Positions 25,727 to 33,387 of a stretch of DNA of 47,813 nt are shown in pieces; the stretch's first letter is position 1; every line of letters starts with the position of its first letter. Origin of the DNA: Chitinophaga barathri (GTDB lineage Bacteria; Bacteroidota; Bacteroidia; Chitinophagales; Chitinophagaceae). A model generated the notes under the pieces. It made no database searches, had not been told where the DNA came from, and saw nothing but the letters and a program-made list of their open reading frames with translations. The position numbers and the translations under genes were made by a program. The DNA is taken from the NCBI RefSeq assembly GCF_003807585.1, contig NZ_RMBX01000021.1, positions 1 through 47,813 of the forward strand, given 5' to 3'.

Positions 25727-25909
25727 AAACGCCCGGGATGACCTTTTGCATCGTTTCGTTTTTTCATGAGAGTGGCAAAGGAGCGTATAAGTATCCCAGT
25801 GTATCTGCCTTTCACCGCCTTTAGTCCGCCTTACACTGGCGACAAGCCGGCTGGAAATGTTTCAGCCCCCTTAAAGTTTTCAGTTGAAACACTATCAGCG
25901 GCACCTGAA

Positions 25910-25960
25910 GCATATCAAAAGTATAGCAAGAGCATATCAAAAGCGTATCAAAAGCATACT
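25910..25960. repeat. Tandem array of 11-nt units (GCATATCAAAA type)
   Basis: Four consecutive 11-nt units, GCATATCAAAA, GTATAGCAAGA, GCATATCAAAA and GCGTATCAAAA, then a partial GCATACT. Units vary at a few positions but keep an exact 11-nt spacing, and weaker copies may extend upstream to about 25890. The period equals about one helical turn and is not a multiple of three, which argues against a coding origin. Confidence 0.75.
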
Positions 25961-25972
25961 TACCCCCACCCG

Positions 25973-26009
25973 CTGCCATTTTGGTCTACCCTTTTAGGCA
26001 AAATGGCAG
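25973..26009. repeat. Perfect 11-bp inverted repeat
   Basis: CTGCCATTTTG (25973-25983) is the exact complement of CAAAATGGCAG (25999-26009) around a 15-nt loop, followed by TCTTTTCCC. It lies 50 nt upstream of a separate strong terminator, so it may be a second termination or RNA-stability hairpin for doxX. Confidence 0.65.
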
Positions 26010-26058
26010 TCTTTTCCCTGTGGCCGACTTTTTTTGGGCAGGTTACTGGCTCCCACAA

Positions 26059-26084
26059 AAAAGCCGGCAGAACCGCCGGCTTTT
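26059..26084. terminator. Bidirectional rho-independent terminator
   Basis: AAAAGCCGGC (26059-26068) pairs with GCCGGCTTTT (26075-26084) around a 6-nt loop. The A-tract and T-tract on the two sides make it work in both directions, for doxX on plus and the SDR gene on minus. Confidence 0.88.
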
Positions 26085-26108
26085 CCCAATTATGACCAAA
26101 TTCCGGGA

Positions 26109-26864
26109 TCAGGGAGCAAGATATGCTCCGTCTACCGGGTAATAAGCCCCTGTTACAAACGATGCTTTGTCCGAACTGAGCCAGATCACCAGTTCCGCCA
26201 CTTCTTCCGATCTGCCCAGCCGCCCGATGGGATGTTTAGACACCAGCGCCGCTTTCATTTCCGGGGGCGCCTCTTTCAGCAAAGGCGTGTCTATAAAGCC
26301 CGGCCCTACCGCATTCACCCGGATGCCCTGTGAGGAATACTCGATCCCGGCATTCTGCGTAAGCCCTACCACACCATGCTTTGCCGCTACATACCCGGCA
26401 GAATGGGCAAACCCCACCTGCCCCAGGATAGACGCCATGTTCACGATCGCCCCGCCGCCGTTTTTCAGCATCACCGGCAGCTGGTATTTCATACAGTAGA
26501 ATACGCTGGCCAGGTTCACGGCTATCACCTTGTCAAAACCCTCCACGCTCATGTCCGCAATCAGGTTCTGCTCCCCGCCGATGCCGGCGTTGTTGCAGGC
26601 AATGTCCAGCCGGCCGTAATGTTTCAGGGTGGCCTTCACCAGCTGTTCGCATTCCGCGGGCCTGCTTACGTCGCATTTCTCGAACTGCGCGTCCCCGCCG
26701 GCTTTGCGTATTGCCTCCACGGTGCTGTTGCCGCCCTTTTCATTCACGTCGGACACGATCACTTTCGCTCCGCAGGCCGCGTACAATACCGCCACAGCTT
26801 CCCCGATGCCGGAGCCCGCGCCGGTTACCAATGCCACTTTCCCGGTAAATAACTGTTCCATCAT
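26109..26864 (-). CDS. SDR family NAD(P)-dependent oxidoreductase
   Basis: 251 residues, the usual size of a classical short-chain dehydrogenase. The cofactor motif is TGAGSGIG at 14-21, followed by an acidic residue (VIVSD) at the end of the second strand, which favours NAD(H) over NADPH. NNAGIG, the catalytic Ser in VNMASILG, and the YVAAK catalytic pair are all present, as is the PGFIDTPL segment. It resembles the glucose-1-dehydrogenase / 3-oxoacyl-reductase-like subgroup, but the substrate cannot be fixed. Two Met codons start the frame; either could be used. It is a single-gene unit ended by the terminator at 26059-26084. Confidence 0.93.
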   Translation of the reverse strand: MMEQLFTGKVALVTGAGSGIGEAVAVLYAACGAKVIVSDVNEKGGNSTVEAIRKAGGDAQFEKCDVSRPAECEQLVKATLKHYGRLDIACNNAGIGGEQNLIADMSVEGFDKVIAVNLASVFYCMKYQLPVMLKNGGGAIVNMASILGQVGFAHSAGYVAAKHGVVGLTQNAGIEYSSQGIRVNAVGPGFIDTPLLKEAPPEMKAALVSKHPIGRLGRSEEVAELVIWLSSDKASFVTGAYYPVDGAYLAP

Positions 26865-27020
26865 TTTATCTGTTTTAATGAAAAATTTGCACTCTTCGCA
26901 ACGGTGGAATGTAGTATTAACAAAAAGCGGGTGAAAGGGTTGTTGCAGAATTGTGTTAACTTGCCATAACTGGATAATAATTAATGTGTTTTTCAGTTAT
27001 AATGATAGAGTTCCCGCGCT

Positions 27021-28514
27021 ATGAAACTAACGTACAGGCATATATTGTTTTTTATCCTCCTCCTTGGCTGCTTCACCAGCGGCAATGCGCAGAACCTTAT
27101 TGCCAATCCCAGCTTTGAAGATGTGAACATCTGTACGGAATACAACGCCCCCTGCAGCCCTTCCGCCTGGGAAAGCGTAGCGCCGGAGCATGTCAAAATG
27201 CAATACCTGTACTCCGCCGCCGCTATGGCGGGCAGCAATGTGGTAAAACTGATCCACCGCCAGGGCGGCCTTCGTAATTATATACAGGCTCAACTGCTGT
27301 GTCCCGTTGAACCGGGGCGCAGGTATAAGATCACCATCGTTGCCGGTAAGGACTTCTTTGGCACCATGGAGCTGGGCCTCCGGCTGGATACGGCGTATAT
27401 CTACCGCCTGTCCGCCATCCCGCTGGACACCCTGCCGCCCACCCTCATCTTTACCGAAAAAGACGCCGTGGAAACCAAAAAAGGCGAGGTGGATTTTTTC
27501 CGTATAGAAAAGGTGATTACCGCCCATGCCGCCGCCAGCCATGTGATCATCGGCAATTTTGCCAAAGGGAACCGGAAGGAGAGTGTGAGCCGTGAGAGTT
27601 ATTTTATAGACAGCGTCAGCATAGAGCCCCTGGACGGCGGCCCGCTCTGCGATCAGGCGCAAAAGATAAAAGACAGTCTTTATGCCCAGCACCGGCGCCA
27701 TACCATTCCGGCGGGTTATTTTAAACAGGAGAAGGCGAAGATGGAAGTGCGGCAGGACAGGCGGCACTGCATCACCCTCACCGTAAAAGACGAAAGCATT
27801 TTTACGCCCAGGGGTCGCTCTAAGTTCCCGGAAGCCGCCGCCCGCATGGATTCCCTCATCAGGATATACGACCCTTACGCCGGCACCAAAGTGATCGTGA
27901 CGGGGTATGCCTTTAAGCCGGGAACGGGCAATTACAATAAGATCCTTTCCACCGTACAGGCGCAGAAGCTGAAAGACGTGCTGGTATACCGTCACGGCTT
28001 TGCGGTGGACGATGTGGAAGTATACGGCCGTGGCAATGCGGAACCGCGTTTCGAGACCACTACCGATGCCGGTAAAGAAGAAAATAATTTCGTGGAGATA
28101 GAATTCTGCCTGCCCAGGCCCCCGCCCGTGGCAGCCATCGCTCCGCCGCTCCCGCCCCCCGCGCCGGATACGCTGGTGATCCCGGATGTGCTGTTCCGGT
28201 TCAACAGCAGCGAACTGAACACAAAACTTTACAGCTCGCTGGACAGCCTGGTGGCGCGCATCCCGCGAAACGATACCATACAGCTGCAGATACTCGGGTA
28301 TACGGACAATGTAGGCACGGAAGCCTATAATCTCAACCTGAGCCGCAACCGCGCGGCGGCAGTGGCGGAATACCTGAAGGGGAAAGGGCTGGAAAAATAC
28401 ATCCGCCATGTGTCCGGCCTGGGCGAAACCGTGCCCGTAGCGCCGAACGATTCGGAAGAAGGCCGGCGGAGGAACCGGCGGGTGGAGATCATTATTTACA
28501 AAGGCTCCGATTAA
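27021..28514 (+). CDS. OmpA family protein with N-terminal extracellular-type domain
   Basis: 497 residues. Signal peptide about 1-23 (ending GNAQ). The region 24-205 begins NLIANPSFEDVN, a start typical of beta-sandwich carbohydrate-binding-like domains in Bacteroidota. A degenerate OmpA-like unit (about 250-350) contains KVIVTGYAFKPGTGNYNKIL and VEVYGRGNAEPR. A Pro-rich linker (PRPPPVAAIAPPLPPPAP) leads to a complete OmpA domain (about 390-497): VLFRFNSSELNTKLYSSLDS, LGYTDNVGTEAYNLNLSRNR and RRRNRRVEIII. The last domain should bind peptidoglycan. The gene appears monocistronic, with a terminator at 28545-28576. A TAACTTG sequence at 26957-26963 may be part of its promoter. Confidence 0.9.
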   Translation: MKLTYRHILFFILLLGCFTSGNAQNLIANPSFEDVNICTEYNAPCSPSAWESVAPEHVKMQYLYSAAAMAGSNVVKLIHRQGGLRNYIQAQLLCPVEPGRRYKITIVAGKDFFGTMELGLRLDTAYIYRLSAIPLDTLPPTLIFTEKDAVETKKGEVDFFRIEKVITAHAAASHVIIGNFAKGNRKESVSRESYFIDSVSIEPLDGGPLCDQAQKIKDSLYAQHRRHTIPAGYFKQEKAKMEVRQDRRHCITLTVKDESIFTPRGRSKFPEAAARMDSLIRIYDPYAGTKVIVTGYAFKPGTGNYNKILSTVQAQKLKDVLVYRHGFAVDDVEVYGRGNAEPRFETTTDAGKEENNFVEIEFCLPRPPPVAAIAPPLPPPAPDTLVIPDVLFRFNSSELNTKLYSSLDSLVARIPRNDTIQLQILGYTDNVGTEAYNLNLSRNRAAAVAEYLKGKGLEKYIRHVSGLGETVPVAPNDSEEGRRRNRRVEIIIYKGSD

Positions 28515-28544
28515 AAGATATTGCAGGGCAGGCAATGCAAAAGA

Positions 28545-28576
28545 AAAAGGCCGGCCCTTGACTGGACCGGCCTTTT
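28545..28576. terminator. Bidirectional rho-independent terminator
   Basis: AAAAGGCCGG (28545-28554) pairs with CCGGCCTTTT (28567-28576) with a 12-nt loop. It lies between the convergent ompA-family gene and dps and has T-tracts on both strands. Confidence 0.88.
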
Positions 28577-28591
28577 CAATATCCTGTACGG

Positions 28592-29065
28592 TTATTTGCT
28601 GAGGTACGAACGGAGCATCCAGGCCATTTTTTCGTGCTGGCGCAGCAGGCCGGTCACGAAATCGCTGGAGCCAAGGTCTTTCTGTTTGTCGGCAAACTCG
28701 GTGATCAGCTCGCGCAGTTCGCGGATAATGGTTTCATGATCTTCCAGCAGGTTTTTGATCTGCTGAGGCTGATCGTTCGTGTATTCGGGTTCCAGCAGGT
28801 TGGTCAGTTTCAGGAAATCCACCAGGCGGCCGGTGCTGTAATGCCCGATCATGCGGATACGCTCTGCAACTTCGTCAATAATCTCTGCCAGTTCGCCATA
28901 CTGCCCTTCAAAAAAGAGGTGCATCTCGTGGAAATTGTCTCCAACCACATTCCAGTGATAGTTGCGGGTTTTGGTGTACAGTACCTGCTCATCTGCCAGT
29001 AATACCTGCAATTTTTCCGCAACGGCCTGCAAATGTTTTTCGGGAACTCCGATGTTTACTTTCAT
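28592..29065 (-). CDS. dps: Dps family ferritin-like DNA-protection protein
   Basis: 157 residues, the usual Dps length. The four-helix ferritin-like fold is marked by TRNYHWNVVGDNFHEMHLFF (ferroxidase His) and EIIDEVAERIRMIG (acidic ligands). Dps dodecamers oxidise and store iron and protect DNA under oxidative or starvation stress in the cytoplasm. The N-terminus is short, without a Lys-rich DNA-binding tail, so DNA binding is uncertain. The transglutaminase gene on the same strand ends 25 nt upstream, so read-through or co-transcription is possible. Confidence 0.93.
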   Translation of the reverse strand: MKVNIGVPEKHLQAVAEKLQVLLADEQVLYTKTRNYHWNVVGDNFHEMHLFFEGQYGELAEIIDEVAERIRMIGHYSTGRLVDFLKLTNLLEPEYTNDQPQQIKNLLEDHETIIRELRELITEFADKQKDLGSSDFVTGLLRQHEKMAWMLRSYLSK

Positions 29066-29090
29066 GGTTATAATGTTTTGGGTAAAAAAT

Positions 29091-29999
29091 CTACAATTCT
29101 ATCAGGGCATATACTTTGTCGTTCAGGTAACGCCCTCCGGGATTCCATGCGGAATAGTCGAGGTTTATCCAGTATTCGCCCTTCATCTCATGATAATATA
29201 ACTCCTTTACAGGCGGATTGTTGAATAAATGAACAATTGCCTGTTTCATCGTCTCAAATTCTTCCTTGCTCCCGCAATACAGCTCAGGGTAAGCATGCCC
29301 CTTGATCAGTACGATCCTGGTGCGTGCGCCGATGCTTTGCATACAGCTGGCCATCAGGATGGAATGATCGTCGCAGTCCCCGCCCAGGCCGTTCAGGATG
29401 GTTTCCATCGGGGTGGCGAAGTATTCGTCGCGCTGGCTGTCATTCACATACCGGAAGTGATGACGAATGTATTTAAAAAGCGAGAGATACCGTACCACCT
29501 TGCCGTACTTGGGAAAGTATTCGTCATAATAATCCAGCGAATGTGCCACAGAAAAGTTGCGCACCGTGGAATCCTTATAATTCGCCTTTTCGCGGATGCC
29601 GCGCACGGTTTTGTCCATGTAAGTCTCCACTTTGCGCGGATAGAGGCTCAGGATGTCCAGCTGTTTGTTGTCCCGGGTGCCCCAGTTGCCCTGTACCATG
29701 CCCTGGTAGTCGTTCAGCACGTTGGAAAAGGAATAACGCCCGGTAAAGAAGTTGAATACGAGGATGCCCGCCACCAGCACAAAGGCCGGGATGATCAGCG
29801 GTTTGAATACCCACAGCAGCAGGCGGGTGAACAGGAAAGCGATCAGGATGGAAAGGAAAAGGTCGATATGCCACTGGCCAAGCTGCACGACAGGCATGAA
29901 CCGGTTGATATACGGGGCCAGGGGCAGTATGGTCAACAGGCTCAGGAGGTTCAGCAGGAAATGCTGGAAGGTGGTGTATTTACTTTGATCGATGGGCAT
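29091..29999 (-). CDS. Membrane-anchored transglutaminase-like protein
   Basis: 302 residues. Hydrophobic segments occupy about 15-33, 44-66 and 68-85. The soluble C-terminal domain has the transglutaminase-core triad in order: Cys209 in GGDCDDHSILMAS, His235 in IKGHAYPEL, and Asp281 in WINLDYSAWNPGG. Bacterial members of this fold are usually proteases or peptidases of the cell envelope, or inactive scaffold proteins; the full triad here argues for activity. The substrate is unknown. dps lies 25 nt downstream on the same strand. A short hairpin (ACGGTA/TACCGT, 30001-30017) sits directly upstream of the start. Confidence 0.82.
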   Translation of the reverse strand: MPIDQSKYTTFQHFLLNLLSLLTILPLAPYINRFMPVVQLGQWHIDLFLSILIAFLFTRLLLWVFKPLIIPAFVLVAGILVFNFFTGRYSFSNVLNDYQGMVQGNWGTRDNKQLDILSLYPRKVETYMDKTVRGIREKANYKDSTVRNFSVAHSLDYYDEYFPKYGKVVRYLSLFKYIRHHFRYVNDSQRDEYFATPMETILNGLGGDCDDHSILMASCMQSIGARTRIVLIKGHAYPELYCGSKEEFETMKQAIVHLFNNPPVKELYYHEMKGEYWINLDYSAWNPGGRYLNDKVYALIEL

Positions 30000-30045
30000 T
30001 ACGGTATCTGGTACCGTAAAATTATGCCAATTTGTGCGGTGTAGC

Positions 30046-30083
30046 CCCGGAAATATTGTTAAAATGCTATCAATATTTCCGGG
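30046..30083. repeat. Perfect 13-bp inverted repeat between STAND and transglutaminase genes
   Basis: CCCGGAAATATTG (30046-30058) and CAATATTTCCGGG (30071-30083) are exact complements around a 12-nt loop. The repeat sits 13 nt past the end of the STAND gene and 46 nt before the transglutaminase gene, both on the minus strand. No T-run follows, so it may be a weak terminator, a stabilising 3' hairpin, or a protein-binding dyad. Confidence 0.7.
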
Positions 30084-30095
30084 AACCGCGGGCCA

Positions 30096-32672
30096 CTACA
30101 TGGGTTCAAAGGCCGGCAACGTCTGTTTGAAAGAAGTGCTTTCCCTGATAAGCTCCATTTTGTGCAGGGCGTCTTTCTTTTGTTTGTCCATTTGCAGGTG
30201 GTGGTATATTCGGTTAAGTACACCGTAATTGAGGAGTGCGAATATTTTGAAGTCCAGCTTCTGCGCGGTGTCCATCGCGGCTTCTGCCGCGCGGATGGCT
30301 TTGTTGAACTCTTTTTCCTGGTAATATATCTGTGCCGCGATGATCTTTTGCAGGGTGTCAAGATGGCGGCCGTTGAAGAAGTCCGAAGAATAATGTTTCA
30401 GTACGTTCTCCACGTGCTGGCTGATCCTGGAAGCGGCGGCAATATCCCCCGTGCTGATGTGCGCCTGCGCCTTCCAGCAAAGCAACATGAGCCGGAAAGG
30501 ATCGGTACGGTTGAACAGGATAGAGGGATGCTGCTCGAACAGGCGCTGGGTGAACAGGAGCAGTTGCTGATAGTCGCCCAGCATCAGGAAGATAAAACAC
30601 ATGGCGCGGTATACCGCTTCTTCCCCTACGGTGAAGGACTTTTGCTGTGTGAAGTTCCAGTGCTGCACGTAGTGGTAGATCTTGTCTTTCATCTTTTCAT
30701 CCAGCTGCCCGAATTTGAGGTATTCGTAAATGAAGAGGAAAGCCTCGTAGGGGCTGATCCACATTTCCCCCGCCATCTCGCCGCCGGCGCAGATCTTTTT
30801 GATATTGGAAAGCTCTATCTCGCACTGTTCCGCATCCAGCTGCATCAGCGCCATCACGAAGAGGTTGCTGCGGATCTTTAATTTATCGTCCGGAGATTCG
30901 GCCATGCCCAGCAGGGTGTTGAGCACTTTCCGTTTTTTGAAATGGATGAAGTCGTCGTTGATGAACTGGCTGAAGGGGTTTTTCCGGAAATAACCCGGCG
31001 GGAATATGGAGGAAAGCTGGGGTTGCTGAGAGCCTTCCTGCTGGTAATGCAGCACCACGTATTCCAGCAGGTGCGCCTTTTCGAGGGTAGCCAGCGGCAG
31101 TTTGAAAAAATTCCGGATGCTGTCCACCTGGTTGCCGGTGATGGCAAAACGTAAAAGCCATTTGAACACCGCGATGCGGAAAGGGCTTTGCGGGAAATAA
31201 TCCAGCACTTCCAGCAGCAGCTTTTCGGACACAGTTTGTTCGTGCTGCGACAGGAAGTGCATCGCGGTGAAGTATTCCAGCAGGAAGTTGTGCGCAAAAC
31301 GAACCTTTACGTTGAACATGATCTCCTGGCTGAGGTTCTCTTCCACGAGAATGTTGTCCGCCAGCAGTTCCTTGTACGCGGGAAAGAGTTCCGCATTTTT
31401 ATTGAGCAGCGTGCATTTGTCCGTATACAAACCTGTCTTCCCCATATCCAGCAGCTGCAGCATTTTGTCTATGATGCGCACTTTGAAGGAATTGGCCGGG
31501 GAGCTGAACACACGGTTCTGGATGAACTTGCTGATCACTTCGAACAGGCTGAGGTTTTCATCCACAAACGACTGGTCGGGCGTGGCGTTCAGCTGGGAAA
31601 ATAATTGCAGGTAATAAGGATGCCGCAGTTTTTGCAGGAAACTATCCGAAAAAAGCCGCACGGTGGCCGGATCGAAATCGAAGTTGTAGAGCACGGATTT
31701 TACTTCCTGTTCCGTGAGCAGGGGGATGTTTGTATTGGTATCCTCATCCATTTCCTGCCCCAGGTACCAGTATTTCCGGAAGGAGGGGTACTGGTGGCTT
31801 TGGTGAAACACTTCGCCCCAGGTGCTGGAGCGGATGGAAAGGATCACTTTCACCCAGGGGTGCAGATCGTTTGAATACACGAAATCTTCCAGCTTGTTAT
31901 AGAGCAGTTTCAGTTTGTCCGCGCCCATGGCTATCTCGTCGAAGCCGTCGATGATGAGTACGAGCCTGCCGCCTTTTTCGTTCGGGTGGGTGGAAAAATA
32001 TTCGCGGAAGTTGTCGCCGTTGCCGAGACTAAGTTGATTGTCCAGCCAGGCGGACAATGAAAAGCCTTTGAGGAGGAGGCTGCCGGCGGCGTGCGCGTTG
32101 ATGAACCAGCAGATGTCATTTTGATATACAGGGTCGCGTCCGAACCAATAATGTTCGGCTGCGTGTACGAGTGCGAGTGATTTTCCCCATCCTGCGGGTG
32201 CGATCAGGACAGTGGCGGCGTGGCTGCTTTCGAGGAACCGTTCTATGTGGGAGAGGCAGTACTGGCGGGGTACGGTGTTTTCAAACGGCATGCCGCAGCG
32301 GTTTTTGAGCGTGAGCATGGTGTAATGGGATACAGCTGCCGCTCTTTTCCGGACATCTGCCCATTTGGAGTGATCTTCCGCTGTTGCCTGCGGGCGGAAT
32401 GTTTTTTTGTAAAAGTGGGTCTGGAATTCTTCCCAGTCACGGAACCGGCAATACTGCGCCAGCGTGTTGAGGGTATAGCGTGAAAAGCTGTGCTGCGTGA
32501 CCGCAAACCCGAAAACACGTTTGAGTGTGGTTTCGCTGACGAGTTTTCCGGTATGGTTAAGGATAGCCTGGGCGAGGTGTTTACATTGATTAGGTTGAAG
32601 GTTTTCCACCCCGAATTGTCGCAGCACCTCGCTTTGCAAGGTGATGATGAAGTCGTAGGACAGGTCGATCAT
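30096..32672 (-). CDS. STAND/NACHT-like NTPase with N-terminal HTH-like domain
   Basis: 858 residues. Residues 1-90 are helical, with SETTLKRVFGFAVTQHSFSR followed by YTLNTLAQYCRFRDWEEF, a block that recurs at the start of many uncharacterised Bacteroidota proteins and looks HTH-like. The NTPase has Walker A APAGWGKS at 158-165 and Walker B LVLIIDGFDE at about 237-246, with the extended acidic ending usual in NACHT/STAND proteins. The remaining 550 residues are helical, with a TPR-like C-terminal part (about 650-850). STAND proteins are switches that oligomerise on ligand binding, serving as regulators or anti-phage sensors. No effector domain such as nuclease, TIR or protease is seen. It diverges from the giant surface-protein gene across a 715-nt AT-rich gap. 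Confidence 0.78.
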   Translation of the reverse strand: MIDLSYDFIITLQSEVLRQFGVENLQPNQCKHLAQAILNHTGKLVSETTLKRVFGFAVTQHSFSRYTLNTLAQYCRFRDWEEFQTHFYKKTFRPQATAEDHSKWADVRKRAAAVSHYTMLTLKNRCGMPFENTVPRQYCLSHIERFLESSHAATVLIAPAGWGKSLALVHAAEHYWFGRDPVYQNDICWFINAHAAGSLLLKGFSLSAWLDNQLSLGNGDNFREYFSTHPNEKGGRLVLIIDGFDEIAMGADKLKLLYNKLEDFVYSNDLHPWVKVILSIRSSTWGEVFHQSHQYPSFRKYWYLGQEMDEDTNTNIPLLTEQEVKSVLYNFDFDPATVRLFSDSFLQKLRHPYYLQLFSQLNATPDQSFVDENLSLFEVISKFIQNRVFSSPANSFKVRIIDKMLQLLDMGKTGLYTDKCTLLNKNAELFPAYKELLADNILVEENLSQEIMFNVKVRFAHNFLLEYFTAMHFLSQHEQTVSEKLLLEVLDYFPQSPFRIAVFKWLLRFAITGNQVDSIRNFFKLPLATLEKAHLLEYVVLHYQQEGSQQPQLSSIFPPGYFRKNPFSQFINDDFIHFKKRKVLNTLLGMAESPDDKLKIRSNLFVMALMQLDAEQCEIELSNIKKICAGGEMAGEMWISPYEAFLFIYEYLKFGQLDEKMKDKIYHYVQHWNFTQQKSFTVGEEAVYRAMCFIFLMLGDYQQLLLFTQRLFEQHPSILFNRTDPFRLMLLCWKAQAHISTGDIAAASRISQHVENVLKHYSSDFFNGRHLDTLQKIIAAQIYYQEKEFNKAIRAAEAAMDTAQKLDFKIFALLNYGVLNRIYHHLQMDKQKKDALHKMELIRESTSFKQTLPAFEPM

Positions 32673-33387
32673 AAGGGCACAATTAATGGATTAGGACTAT
32701 AGAGACCCCTGAATAATGGTACAATTGAATAGATACGTAACAGAATGAATGTTTGGATTTGGCATTTTTTGGAATGAATAAACTGAACGGGTAATAGTTG
32801 ATTGAACAAACATGTTTTGCGATTTGATTATCAATTAAATGACATGGGCTAAACGGAGTAAAAAAAAACTTCAAATTTTTTTAAGGGATAATCCTTTTGT
32901 ATAGGATGATGAGAGTGGCATAAAGGAGTGAAAAGCGTGCGTAAAAAAGATATGTTTTTACGGCTGGGTGACATTCAGTAATGAATACACGCCGCTACAT
33001 TTCCTGAACATATTTTGTTCAGTATTCATAAAAATGAACAGAATGAACAGTTTATTCAAACAATGAACAGCCTGCTTTCTGTTCACAGGAATGAACAAGA
33101 ATGACACATCGTTTCCAGTGTGAACCCCTTTAATTTCGTGTAGTCAGATATGTAGTGCTTCCGAATATACCTGTATCAATACCTAAGAATGTATCCTATC
33201 AAAAACAAACTGAACGGCCTCGAAATACCTGAATTTTTTTGACAGACATTCTTCCAAAAAACCATTTCCTATGTGTATAAGGATAGGCTTATAAGGAACC
33301 AGTCCCCTGTTCATGTGCAGGGAGGTACCCCGCTACAATCACCGAAATCACGCAAACATTACTTTATTATAACCCAAACCATTGTAT
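32673..33387. other. AT-rich gene-free region between STAND gene and giant surface-protein gene
   Basis: This 715-nt divergent gap is clearly richer in A and T than its flanks. It contains a TGAACA/TGTTCA cluster (33004-33097, with outliers at 32803-32808 and 33308-33313), a dyad CGTAAAAA/TTTTTACG (32940-32962), and the ATGAGAGTGGCA motif shared with 25766 (32909-32920). TAATTTCG at 33131-33138 is one mismatch from a -7 box. No credible gene is seen. Confidence 0.6.
33004..33097. promoter_or_regulatory. Cluster of TGAACA repeats, including a palindrome
   Basis: TGAACA occurs at 33005-33010, 33035-33040, 33044-33049, 33064-33069 and 33092-33097; the reverse complement TGTTCA occurs at 33016-33021 and 33080-33085. 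The first pair forms the dyad CTGAACATATTTTGTTCAG (33004-33022). Seven copies in 94 nt suggests a multi-site operator upstream of the giant gene. Confidence 0.6.

Larger units (their letters stand above)
25727..26058. other. Gene-free repeat-bearing intergenic region
   Basis: The gap between doxX and the terminator holds a 12-nt motif shared with 32909-32920 (ATGAGAGTGGCA at 25766-25777), an 11-nt-period array at 25910-25960 and a perfect 11-bp inverted repeat at 25973-26009. An open frame of 109 codons crosses all of these (25766-26095) but shows no protein-like composition and runs through the terminator, so it is not called. Confidence 0.6.

Noticed and set aside
25766..26095. 109-codon frame after doxX
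   Set aside because: It runs through an 11-nt repeat array, an inverted repeat and a bidirectional terminator. The related site at 32909 stops after four codons, so the shared motif is not coding.
27027..28535. 502-codon minus-strand frame opposite the OmpA-family gene
   Set aside because: It nearly mirrors the sense gene's extent, as expected when the third codon position is GC-rich; the sense strand has a signal peptide and OmpA motifs.
30001..30017. ACGGTA/TACCGT hairpin before the transglutaminase start
   Set aside because: Only 6 bp with a 5-nt loop; too short to support a separate regulatory call, although it lies beside the start codon.
30096..32672. Assigning the STAND protein to a named anti-phage system
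   Set aside because: No nuclease, TIR, protease or other effector domain and no defence neighbours are visible, so only the NTPase architecture is reported.
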